37,291 nt of DNA from a virus. The stretch's first letter is position 1, and each line of letters opens with the position of its first letter. Location of the stretch: IMG/VR virus record IMGVR_UViG_3300042691_013029, positions 1 through 37,291 of that record. One strand, given 5' to 3'. Positions 7,538 to 12,698 of this stretch are shown piece by piece. A program made the translations under genes and the position numbers. The notes beneath the pieces were generated by a model. That model worked only from the letters and a program-made list of their open reading frames with translations. It did no database searches and was not told the DNA's origin.

Positions 7538-7968
7538 GCGTGGTCGCGGTTAGGCGGGTAACGGTAGAGCAGGAACATCGCGAGGCACAGCACGGCCATG
7601 ACCATGGCGGCGGTGCGCCACCACCTGCTCACCTTGGTATTGGTCGGGCATGGCACCACGCGGTCCACGGTCACCGTGACGGTGTCGGCCTTGACGGTGC
7701 CGGTCACGTCCAGCACCACCTTGGCCGTGTCGCAAGGGCTGCCGGTGGGCACCCTCACTATCTGCACCGTCTGCCGGTCGTTAGTGATGGTGATGGTATC
7801 GTGCTGCGTCAGCGTGTCACGGACCATGACCGTATCGGCGGGCACCACCACGGTGATGGTGTCCGTCCGATGCAGCTCAGGATGGCGTGACAGCAGCCGT
7901 TGCAGGCGGCGCTCCGGTGAGCAGCCTACGAGCAGTACGGTCGCGAGGATGATGATGCGCGCTTGCAT
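7534..7968 (-). CDS. Candidate unimolecular spanin (lipoprotein with C-terminal membrane helix)
   Basis: A 144-aa protein starting with a type II signal sequence (MQARIIILATVLLVGC) whose lipobox LVGC puts the lipidated cysteine at residue 16. Next come a short basic helix (RRLQRLLSRHPEL) and a long Val/Thr/Asp-rich beta domain (about residues 37-108, for example DTITVVVPADTVMVRDTLTQ). A C-terminal membrane helix (AAMVMAVLCLAMFLLYRY, about 120-136) and a basic tail end the protein. A lipid anchor in the outer membrane plus an inner-membrane helix in one protein is the topology of u-spanins such as T1 gp11, which fuse the two membranes at lysis. ATG 7968 is chosen because it begins the signal sequence. 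Confidence 0.75.
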   Translation of the reverse strand: MQARIIILATVLLVGCSPERRLQRLLSRHPELHRTDTITVVVPADTVMVRDTLTQHDTITITNDRQTVQIVRVPTGSPCDTAKVVLDVTGTVKADTVTVTVDRVVPCPTNTKVSRWWRTAAMVMAVLCLAMFLLYRYPPNRDHA

Positions 7969-8105
7969 GCCTCTAAGGTACGGTTGATCTGTTCCTCTGT
8001 CCAACCACGCAGGCGGCGCAGCTCGACCCACGCGTTCAGGTACACCTCGTTATGGCTGGGTGTGACCTGGGGGCGGACGGTGGACTTGATGCGTGGAGTG
8101 CTCAT
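7926..8105 (-). CDS. Small basic protein, 59 aa
   Basis: A 59-aa frame starts with ATG at 8105, overlapping the stop of the upstream HTH gene as ATGA, and ends at TAG 7926-7928 inside the 5' end of the spanin-like gene. The body reads like a real small protein (NEVYLNAWVELRRLRGWTEE, then QINRTLEACKRA), whereas the last ten residues are Ser-rich. The coupling to the HTH gene supports expression. No family recognised. Confidence 0.5.
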   Translation of the reverse strand: MSTPRIKSTVRPQVTPSHNEVYLNAWVELRRLRGWTEEQINRTLEACKRASSSSRPYCS

Positions 8106-8284
8106 GACTGGATAGCTTTGAGCAGTTGCATGGCGGTGGAGTAATAGACATCGCCATCACCTTTGAGGAAGGTGTGGACGGTAGACTTAGGCGCACCGGA
8201 GCGGCGGACCAGCTCGCCGATGGACCATTTGCGGGCACGCAGCTCGGCCTTGATGGCCTTGCGGAGTTTGGGTGTGGTGTTCAT
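8102..8284 (-). CDS. Small HTH (Cro/XRE-like) DNA-binding protein
   Basis: A 60-aa protein that is nearly all one helix-turn-helix domain. The helices are KLRKAIKAELRARK, then SIGELVRRSG (first HTH helix), APKSTVHTFLKG (recognition helix), followed by VYYSTAMQLLKAIQS. This matches lambda-Cro/XRE-type regulators. It is the first gene of the leftward operon and lies beside a control region carrying paired GTGTACA sites and a promoter facing each way, so it is the natural candidate to bind there and set the balance of leftward and rightward transcription. The binding target is inferred. Confidence 0.8.
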   Translation of the reverse strand: MNTTPKLRKAIKAELRARKWSIGELVRRSGAPKSTVHTFLKGDGDVYYSTAMQLLKAIQS

Positions 8285-8290
8285 GACGGC

Positions 8291-8322
8291 AAACCTACGG
8301 CAGGCCGCACCGACCGTGCAAG
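8291..8322 (-). promoter_or_regulatory. Leftward Bacteroidota-type promoter, leaderless for the HTH gene
   Basis: On the minus strand TTG (8322-8320) is followed after 21 nt by TAGGTTTG (8298-8291), matching TAnnTTTG. The -7 box ends only 6 nt before the ATG of the HTH gene (8284), so the transcript would have almost no 5' leader. Confidence 0.7.
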
Positions 8323-8355
8323 CTATTTTCGTTCGTGGTCGAAAAATGTCACTTT

Positions 8356-8384
8356 GTGTACAGGAATGTGACGAGTGGTGTACA
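8356..8384. promoter_or_regulatory. Operator pair A (two GTGTACA sites)
   Basis: GTGTACA occurs at 8356-8362 and 8378-8384, 22 nt apart, containing the palindrome TGTACA. A third TACA-containing copy, CCGTACA at 8410-8416, overlaps the -7 box of the rightward promoter. The arrangement is repeated at 8698-8757. Confidence 0.7.
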
Positions 8385-8390
8385 TTGGTG

Positions 8391-8420
8391 TTGCACCGTG
8401 TCCGGTTCGCCGTACATTTG
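8391..8420 (+). promoter_or_regulatory. Rightward Bacteroidota-type promoter
   Basis: TTG at 8391-8393, a 19-nt spacer and TACATTTG at 8413-8420 match the -33/-7 consensus exactly. The gene starting at 8441 follows 20 nt later. Confidence 0.8.
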
Positions 8421-8440
8421 GGCCATCAACGAACAACGCC

Positions 8441-8686
8441 ATGTACGCCAGCATCAACATCAAGACAGGGGACATCGAACTCGCAGTCTGGAACAACCAC
8501 ACCGACGACGAGATGATTGTCACCACCGCCAACCTGCACGACATTACCAGCCAGCCGGTCGAGGATGGTAGCCCACGCCGCTGGTGCGAGATGCCTGAGG
8601 ACCTGATGCGTGAGCATGTGGAGACCGTGCTCGACTGCAAGGCATCCGACATGGGCTACACCCTCCGCGAGTTCTACTGGTTCTAA
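8441..8686 (+). CDS. Early protein of unknown function, 81 aa
   Basis: An 81-aa acidic protein and the first gene of the rightward early unit. ATG 8441 is chosen because the promoter at 8391-8420 would exclude the longer frame from 8375. The sequence begins with beta strands (MYASINIKTGDIELAVW), passes an acidic turn (NNHTDDEMIV) and ends in helices (MPEDLMREHVETVLD) with an aromatic C-terminus (YTLREFYWF). Small, promoter-proximal, acidic phage proteins are often host-takeover factors, but no such function can be read here. Confidence 0.75.
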   Translation: MYASINIKTGDIELAVWNNHTDDEMIVTTANLHDITSQPVEDGSPRRWCEMPEDLMREHVETVLDCKASDMGYTLREFYWF

Positions 8687-8697
8687 AGGCTCACTTA

Positions 8698-8725
8698 GTG
8701 TACATCGTTCTGCAACTGGTGTACA
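8698..8725. promoter_or_regulatory. Operator pair B (two GTGTACA sites)
   Basis: GTGTACA at 8698-8704 and 8719-8725 (21 nt apart), followed by CCGTACA at 8751-8757 exactly 32 nt after the second site, as in pair A. The repeated spacing across two promoters argues for a common DNA-binding protein. Confidence 0.7.
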
Positions 8726-8727
8726 TT

Positions 8728-8761
8728 TTGGAACCATAGTGTGCGATTCACCGTACATTTG
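8728..8761 (+). promoter_or_regulatory. Second rightward Bacteroidota-type promoter
   Basis: TACATTTG at 8754-8761 is preceded by TTG at 8728-8730, with a spacer of 23 nt, longer than the usual 19. The flanks CACCGTACATTTGG closely match those of the promoter at 8391-8420. The gene at 8787 follows. Confidence 0.65.
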
Positions 8762-8786
8762 GCAAACAAACAACGACGACACTACC

Positions 8787-9080
8787 ATGAATGCGAAATG
8801 GAAACGAAACGGAAGCAGTCTCGTGCTCAGTATCTGTGAGACAGATGTTCCGCTCAAAGTTGTTGGAGCTTGGAAGCGTTTGATGAAGGCTGACAATGAC
8901 CTGGCTTTTGTGATCAACGAACGCAAATGCGGCGCAGAATGGGCTGACATGAATGCCCTTGAAAAGGCGCGCATAGAGGCTGGCAACGCAGCCATCAACT
9001 GGCAGGCAGTATGCCGAGCAATGGGATGGAAATCACCTAACGGCAGAACCCTATCGGTACACCTTACACCATCACACTAA
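8787..9080 (+). CDS. Early protein of unknown function, 97 aa
   Basis: A 97-aa protein starting 25 nt after the second TGTACA-linked promoter; upstream in-frame ATGs lie before that promoter and are rejected. The N-terminal half is beta-rich (KWKRNGSSLVLSICETDVPL) and the rest helical (AEWADMNALEKARIEAGNAA), ending with AVCRAMGWKSPNGRTLSVHL. Codon use is visibly more AT-rich than the late genes. I do not recognise a family. Its shared control sites with the 8441 gene suggest both are expressed together, probably early. Confidence 0.7.
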   Translation: MNAKWKRNGSSLVLSICETDVPLKVVGAWKRLMKADNDLAFVINERKCGAEWADMNALEKARIEAGNAAINWQAVCRAMGWKSPNGRTLSVHLTPSH

Positions 9081-9081
9081 C

Positions 9082-9318
9082 ATGGAACGCTTCGATTACC
9101 TCTGGGACCGCTTCTGCAATAGCGTGAGCGATGCCCGAACGACAAACGACCGCAAGGCGATGCTGGCTCTGCGCCTCGCTGATGCCATCGACCGCCTCGA
9201 CATTCTTGCCCGCTCTGCACAGAGCTTCCGCAACGCAGGCTGCAGCATCCCTGAGCGGAACCGCCGCAACTACCGCCTGACCAAGATCCGCATCAACCTC
9301 CTCCTCGATAACATCTAA
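9082..9318 (+). CDS. Small helical protein, 78 aa
   Basis: A 78-aa protein that appears entirely helical and strongly charged (LWDRFCNSVSDARTTNDRKA, then ALRLADAIDRLDILAR). It starts one base after the stop of the previous gene, within the same early unit. No motif is recognised. Similar size, composition and position make it and the 9325 gene look like members of a row of small accessory proteins. Confidence 0.7.
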   Translation: MERFDYLWDRFCNSVSDARTTNDRKAMLALRLADAIDRLDILARSAQSFRNAGCSIPERNRRNYRLTKIRINLLLDNI

Positions 9319-9324
9319 CCAGCC

Positions 9325-9612
9325 ATGAGCATGACCAAGAACTCCCAAGCTTACCAGGACTACTTCGCAGAGCGCGACTATGACCTGGAGTACCGCGAGC
9401 ATGCCTACCTCGCCGAGCGCAACTACCTTGAGCACCTGCGCAGCAGGCTCATCGAGGACCTCAAGCTGTACGGCGACCACATGATGCAGAGCCTCACCAT
9501 CGGCGAGAGCGACCGCATCAGCACCAACAACTGGCGGGTGACCCGCATCAAACTGACCGAAACCGAGGCGAAGCTCGCGGCCCTCAACGGCGAGCGCAAA
9601 ATCAACAAGTAG
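9325..9612 (+). CDS. Small charged helical protein, 95 aa
   Basis: A 95-aa protein rich in Glu, Arg and Tyr (AERDYDLEYREHAYLAERNY), predicted helical, ending in EAKLAALNGERKINK and two stop codons (TAGTAG). Its last 51 coding nt plus the spacer and next ATG form the left copy of a 61-bp exact direct repeat whose right copy precedes the ssDNA-binding-protein gene. The 3' end of this gene was therefore duplicated. Function is unknown; a coiled-coil binding protein is possible. Confidence 0.72.
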   Translation: MSMTKNSQAYQDYFAERDYDLEYREHAYLAERNYLEHLRSRLIEDLKLYGDHMMQSLTIGESDRISTNNWRVTRIKLTETEAKLAALNGERKINK

Positions 9613-9622
9613 TAGACATGGA
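9562..9622 (+). repeat. 61-bp exact direct repeat, left copy
   Basis: Identical to 10050-10110, offset 488 bp. It covers the end of the 9325 gene, two stop codons, the spacer and the first five bases of the next gene. Confidence 0.97.
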
Positions 9623-9911
9623 CAAGAGCATTCTGACAATTGATGGCATCGAGTACGTCCGCAAAGATGCGCAGGCTATCGGTGATGTGCGTATCATCGT
9701 TGCCGACCGTGGATGGGTGTTCGTTGGCAACTGCCACGACAATGACGACGGTAGCGTGACAATCACCAACTGCCGCAACATCCGCTTGTGGGGGACTACA
9801 CAAGGACTTGGTGAGCTTGTGAATGGGCCGCTTCAAGACACCAAGCACGATGCTTATGGAACCGTTCGATGCACGCCAATCGTGACAATTGCAGTCAATA
9901 AAGGATGGTGA
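9618..9911 (+). CDS. Small conserved phage protein (DUF6948-like)
   Basis: A 97-aa beta-rich protein. The order of a GWVFVGNCHDNDDGSVTITN strand pair, an RNIRLWGTT turn, GLGELVNGP and a final GTVRCTPIVTIAV strand resembles the DUF6948 type of small phage protein, where a similar pattern of strands and W-x-G/S-x-x-x-L is seen. Function of that family is unknown. The gene lies wholly between the two copies of a 61-bp repeat and overlaps the next small gene by one base (TGATG), so it looks like part of an inserted or duplicated module. Confidence 0.65.
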   Translation: MDKSILTIDGIEYVRKDAQAIGDVRIIVADRGWVFVGNCHDNDDGSVTITNCRNIRLWGTTQGLGELVNGPLQDTKHDAYGTVRCTPIVTIAVNKGW

Positions 9912-10045
9912 TGGATAAATACATCCTTTTGCTCGGCAACGGCACCGGCGACGGCTACGCCTACGGCTACGGCGACGGCACCGGCTACGGCTACGGCTAC
10001 GGCTACGGCTACGGCAACGGCGACGGCACCGGCGACGGCTATTGA
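9911..10045 (+). CDS. Gly-X dipeptide-repeat peptide, 44 aa
   Basis: A 44-aa frame starting with ATG 9911 inside the stop of the previous gene (TGATG), giving translational coupling. It begins MDKYILLLG and then alternates glycine with Tyr, Asp, Asn, Thr or Ala for the remaining 36 residues, including five GY pairs in a row, and ends in TGA TAA. The codons are nearly all GGC plus TAC, GAC, AAC or ACC. The frame keeps a start, coupling and double stop. Such a peptide would be flexible and aromatic-rich, possibly prone to phase separation or beta assembly. This is inference, and no function is known to me. Confidence 0.55.
   Translation: MDKYILLLGNGTGDGYAYGYGDGTGYGYGYGYGYGNGDGTGDGY
9983..10012 (+). 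repeat. (GGCTAC)5 microsatellite
   Basis: Five perfect tandem GGCTAC units lie within a longer run of GGCNAC hexamers (about 9935-10039). The unit length is a multiple of three, so gain or loss keeps the Gly-X reading frame. Confidence 0.95.
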
Positions 10046-10049
10046 TAAC

Positions 10050-10110
10050 ACCGAGGCGAAGCTCGCGGCCCTCAACGGCGAGCGCAAAATCAACAAGTAG
10101 TAGACATGGA
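10050..10110 (+). repeat. 61-bp exact direct repeat, right copy
   Basis: Identical to 9562-9622. Here it carries a remnant of the 3' end of the 9325 gene (EAKLAALNGERKINK in frame with TAGTAG) and supplies the start region of the ssDNA-binding-protein gene. Confidence 0.97.
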
Positions 10111-10573
10111 GAACAAGAAGCAACTGGAGGAGATGACGCTCAAGAACGTGAGTGTCAAGTGGGCCAAGGTCCACGAGCCGGGCAAAGCCTACGAGGATAC
10201 CGCCCCCAAGGAATGGAGCATCAACTGCTACGTCAACGACGAGGACCGCGATGCTCTGATGGCACGCGGATGCAACCCGAAGGAGGACAAGGACGGCAAT
10301 GAGTTCTTCATCGCCAAGCGCAGCACGGTCACAAAGGCTGGTGCCCAGACGACGCCACCCATCGTGGTTGACGCCAAGAAAGCCGTCTTCACCGACGAGG
10401 TCGGCAACGGCAGCGTCTGCAACGTGGCCGTCACGCTCATCCCATGGACCAAGAACAAGCGCACCGGCGTGAAGCTGTACCTGCGCGGTGTGCAGGTGCT
10501 GACGCATGTGCCACACAACAAGGGCGGTGCCGACGTGTTCGACGCCGTGCCGATGGACGGTGACGTGTTCTAA
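10106..10573 (+). CDS. Single-stranded DNA-binding protein (gp2.5/DUF2815-like)
   Basis: A 155-aa protein with an OB-fold-like pattern: EWSINCYVNDEDRDAL, FFIAKRSTVTKAG, PPIVVDAKKAVFTDEVGNGS and VKLYLRGVQVLTHVPHN. This order of strands and the IGNGS-type turn are typical of the DUF2815/T7 gp2.5-like proteins. The C-terminus is acidic and ends in aromatic phenylalanine (DAVPMDGDVF), as in ssDNA-binding proteins whose tails recruit replication partners. It lies upstream of the primase-helicase. ATG 10106 is supplied by the right copy of the 61-bp repeat. Confidence 0.8.
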   Translation: MENKKQLEEMTLKNVSVKWAKVHEPGKAYEDTAPKEWSINCYVNDEDRDALMARGCNPKEDKDGNEFFIAKRSTVTKAGAQTTPPIVVDAKKAVFTDEVGNGSVCNVAVTLIPWTKNKRTGVKLYLRGVQVLTHVPHNKGGADVFDAVPMDGDVF

Positions 10574-10584
10574 CACCACAACAG

Positions 10585-10923
10585 ATGATTCGCCAAAGAA
10601 CATCACGCCGCAACGCTGCACAGCGTCACTACAAAGCCCTGCTTGACCTTGCCGCATCGCCTGGCATGTACAAGCAGTCCGAGTGGGTCGCCAAGCATTG
10701 CATCGGCAACCGGTCATGCACGAGCGCCATCCGTCTTGGTATCATTACCCGCAAGGATGGGAAGCTGTATTGCAATGACCGCGTCACGATGGCTACCGTG
10801 AAGACCATCATGGACAAGAACATCATGGACAAGAATGCCGAGTTGGCGCAAAGACAGGTGGTCAATGCACCATCAAAGCCAAACTACGGCATCATCCGCA
10901 GGTTCTTGCGATGGATGTGGTAA
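10585..10923 (+). CDS. Small basic protein, possible winged-helix
   Basis: A 112-aa basic protein. The N-terminal half (RRNAAQRHYKALLDLAASPG, then KQSEWVAKHCIGNRSCTSAI, RLGIITRKDGKLYCNDRV) has the helix-helix-helix-strand-strand order of a winged-helix DNA-binding fold. The middle repeats IMDKNIMDKN, and the C-terminus is basic and aromatic (RRFLRWMW). DNA binding is inferred from this pattern only. It begins 11 nt after the ssDNA-binding-protein gene. Confidence 0.65.
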   Translation: MIRQRTSRRNAAQRHYKALLDLAASPGMYKQSEWVAKHCIGNRSCTSAIRLGIITRKDGKLYCNDRVTMATVKTIMDKNIMDKNAELAQRQVVNAPSKPNYGIIRRFLRWMW

Positions 10924-11114
10924 CCGACGATATGGTGTGGGGCCTCATCAACAGGCTGCAAGGGGCGGAGGGGTCCAACCTCTCCCCCCGAGCAGTGGCC
11001 CGCATCCATGAGATCATCACCCAATGTCAAACCAATGGCTACCCAGACCGAGGCACGCAGACAGAGCAGGCACAGTGGCTGGCCGACAGAATGTTCCGCG
11101 ATGAAAATAAGTGA
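10911..11114 (+). CDS. Small protein, 67 aa
   Basis: A 67-aa protein overlapping its upstream neighbour by 13 nt and its downstream neighbour by 14 nt. It looks helical (DDMVWGLINRLQGAEG, then PRAVARIHEIITQCQTNGY) with a C-terminal TEQAQWLADRMFRDENK. No motif is recognised. The tight packing on both sides supports a real gene. Confidence 0.62.
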   Translation: MDVVTDDMVWGLINRLQGAEGSNLSPRAVARIHEIITQCQTNGYPDRGTQTEQAQWLADRMFRDENK

Positions 11115-11412
11115 GACCAAGCTGAGCAACCGGGCGAAGAACGCCCTGCTGGATGCAGGCATCGAGAAGCTGGACGACCTGCCCAGCTACGACGAGCTGA
11201 AGCAGATACGCAACCTGGGCAAGATGTCGCTCTACCAAATTGAGGAACTCAAGAAGGAGATGGAGGTCATCCCTGACAAGGTAGACCTGCGTGACTACTT
11301 CGCAGGACTTGCCATGCAGGCCCTGATAGCTGACGGCATGGATGGCTATGGCAACGTGGCGGAGCATGCCTATGCACATGCCGATGCCATGCTCAACGAA
11401 CGCAACCGATGA
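11101..11412 (+). CDS. RNA polymerase alpha-CTD-like protein with a phage C-terminal domain
   Basis: A 103-aa protein. Residues about 5-50 (KLSNRAKNALLDAGIEKLDD, LPSYDELKQIRNLGKMSLYQ, IEELKKEM) follow the C-terminal domain of bacterial RpoA closely: L-S-x-R-A-x-N-x-L, then I-x-x-L-x-D-L, then L-x-x-I-R-N-L-G-x-x-S-L-x-x-I. In RpoA this fold binds UP elements and activators. The C-terminal part (DLRDYFAGLAMQALIADGMD, ending AYAHADAMLNERN) matches a separate short domain common in phage hypothetical proteins. ATG 11101 removes a non-alpha-CTD-like upstream extension. It could redirect the host polymerase; this is inference. Confidence 0.72.
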   Translation: MKISETKLSNRAKNALLDAGIEKLDDLPSYDELKQIRNLGKMSLYQIEELKKEMEVIPDKVDLRDYFAGLAMQALIADGMDGYGNVAEHAYAHADAMLNERNR

Positions 11413-11636
11413 AGAAGAAGGAACTCTTCGACCACCGTGAGCACCGCTGCTGGATAACTGGCGGAGGCCGCTCCTACAAACCTGAGACACTCTATGGCAA
11501 GCATATTGACCGTCAAAAGCAAGTGGCTGGACAAGCCGTGGGAACCGGAACCAGGAAGCAGGCAGGGACCAGCGGCAAGCTACCTGCACGACGGGCAGGT
11601 CAAGCACCTAAGCTGGGCCGAGCTTCAGGCCGGTGA
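11409..11636 (+). CDS. Possible small overlapping ORF
   Basis: A 75-aa frame whose ATG overlaps the alpha-CTD-like gene stop (ATGA). The first 37 residues look protein-like (MKKKELFDHREHRCWITGGG), whereas the rest is a shadow of the better-supported gene at 11494. It may be a short gene eroded by, or read in competition with, that gene. Without it, 11413-11493 would be empty, which is unusual for this tightly packed unit. Confidence 0.35.
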   Translation: MKKKELFDHREHRCWITGGGRSYKPETLYGKHIDRQKQVAGQAVGTGTRKQAGTSGKLPARRAGQAPKLGRASGR

Positions 11637-11922
11637 GCGCATCGGCAGCGAGAGCTACCTCGACTATGCGTTCGGGGCACAGCCGCCATCATCTGGGCGA
11701 GGCGGCTGGGAGCTGTTCGAGGACCGCCCTGGTATCACCGAGGAGGACCGACCGGATGACGACCTGATGGCTAACGGCACACATCGTTGGACCCTTCAAG
11801 ACACCGCCACGCTGATACGCCTTGCCAAGCTACAGGTGGACTGGATGACCATCGCCCTCATCGTCAAGCGGACACCATCCGCTTGCAGGGTTCGATGGCA
11901 TAAGCTATCTTTGGGCGCCTGA
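11494..11922 (+). CDS. Myb/SANT-like DNA-binding protein candidate
   Basis: A 142-aa protein. The first half is acidic and Pro/Gly-rich without a motif. The C-terminal third (HRWTLQDTATLIRLAKLQVD, then WMTIALIVKRTPSACRVRWH) has the Myb/SANT pattern of three helices with spaced tryptophans, in which the last helix, S-A-C-R-x-R-W-x-K-L, is the recognition helix. DNA binding, and so a regulatory role, is likely but unproven. The promoter of the downstream structured RNA lies inside the 3' end of this gene. Confidence 0.65.
   Translation: MASILTVKSKWLDKPWEPEPGSRQGPAASYLHDGQVKHLSWAELQAGERIGSESYLDYAFGAQPPSSGRGGWELFEDRPGITEEDRPDDDLMANGTHRWTLQDTATLIRLAKLQVDWMTIALIVKRTPSACRVRWHKLSLGA
11884..11913 (+). 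promoter_or_regulatory. Bacteroidota-type promoter of the structured RNA
   Basis: TTG at 11884-11886, a 19-nt spacer and TATCTTTG at 11906-11913 match the -33/-7 consensus exactly. It lies inside the 3' end of the 11494 gene, and transcription would begin just before the first hairpin at 11918. Confidence 0.8.
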
Positions 11923-12026
11923 CCATTCAGGCCACGGGTCGCAGCCGTGATGGACAGACAACCACATAGGCCCCAAAGGGAACGCTCCGCTGCGACCGGA
12001 GCAAGTACCTGCGGGGCCTTTCTTTT
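11918..12026 (+). ncRNA. Candidate structured RNA with complementary (kissing) loops
   Basis: About 109 nt lie between a consensus promoter and a terminator, with no reading frame. Hairpin 0 is CCTGA/TCAGG (11918-11931). Hairpin 1 is CACGG (11933-11937), loop GTCGCAG (11938-11944), CCGTG (11945-11949). Hairpin 2 is GCTCCG (11984-11989), loop CTGCGAC (11990-11996), CGGAGC (11997-12002). The two 7-nt loops are perfectly complementary, extending to 9 nt if the closing pairs open. An outer stem AGGCCCC/GGGGCCT (11968-11974 with 12013-12019) closes hairpin 2 and is followed by a U-rich tract. It may be a free small RNA or a switch in the leader of the 12030 gene, whose ATG follows 3 nt after the tract. 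Confidence 0.72.
11968..12026 (+). terminator. Terminator formed by the outer stem of the structured RNA
   Basis: A 7-bp stem (11968-11974 with 12013-12019) is followed by TTTCTTTT through 12026. The stem encloses hairpin 2, so formation of other long-range pairings could alter termination. Confidence 0.7.
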
Positions 12027-12029
12027 GCG

Positions 12030-12698
12030 ATGAAGGATAAACTACTTGAGATGCTTGGCGGCATGACATCCGTGAGCATCAAGCCTGGGGAGGTGTGGTA
12101 TGACTACCTGCACCAGATGGTGCTGAGGCATCCGGACGCAGCGGATAAGATTGGAGCAGGGGTAGCGGCATTCATCGTGCGTCGCAAGACGAGGATGGGC
12201 AACACCTACCCCGAGCTGTTCGCGGATCGCATCGACGGCACGACCATAGATGTGTCGTGGCGCAAGTGCGAGAAGGGCAAGGACCATAGCACAGGTCAAC
12301 TATTTACTATGGCAATGCGCCAAGCCATCGCGCCTCAGATAGCTGCCTTCCGCAGCACGGTCAGCGTGAGCGACTCATGTGGCTTCTGTGGCACAGCCGT
12401 TGGCGTCATGATGCACATTGACCATGCACGTCCGTTTGCCGACCTGCTCCGCACATTCATGCAGGGCAGGTCGATGCCCGACCCTCGCAACATCGATGAG
12501 ACCTTCATCGCTGAATGGCAAGCCTTCCACCTTGAACATGCTACCTTGAGGCCGTCGCATCCCGCTTGCAACCTCAATCCCACTTCCGTCGCCCCTTCTT
12601 CTATATATATAGAAAAGGGGACTTTTGAGGGAAAAACGAAAAGGGCCAAAAAAGCCACCGCGAAGTGGGATAGCGGGATGCCCTCTGAAAATCAATAA
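12030..12698 (+). CDS. DCL-family (DUF3223) protein with C-terminal HNH-like zinc motif
   Basis: A 222-aa protein. Residues about 18-85 match the DCL/DUF3223 pattern: LHQMVLRHPDAADKIGAGVA, then an R-x-DG-T-x-x-D-x-S-W-x-K-C segment. Residues about 115-185 hold a split zinc/HNH-like site: SCGFCG, then HIDHARPF, then FHLEHATLRPSHPACN. Bacterial DCL-family proteins often carry such an HNH-like tail, but the nuclease activity is not established. The C-terminal 40 residues are Lys-rich and are encoded by AT-rich DNA holding a palindrome and iteron-like repeats. It starts right after the structured RNA. Confidence 0.72.
   Translation: MKDKLLEMLGGMTSVSIKPGEVWYDYLHQMVLRHPDAADKIGAGVAAFIVRRKTRMGNTYPELFADRIDGTTIDVSWRKCEKGKDHSTGQLFTMAMRQAIAPQIAAFRSTVSVSDSCGFCGTAVGVMMHIDHARPFADLLRTFMQGRSMPDPRNIDETFIAEWQAFHLEHATLRPSHPACNLNPTSVAPSSIYIEKGTFEGKTKRAKKATAKWDSGMPSENQ

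Noticed and set aside
9935-10040. CRISPR-like array
   Set aside because: The repeat unit is 6 bp with no spacers and is coding.
9854-10717. Minus-strand frame with a long Ala-Val repeat
   Set aside because: It is the reverse reading of the GGCNAC hexamer tract and of the ssDNA-binding-protein gene; no promoter or family match supports it.
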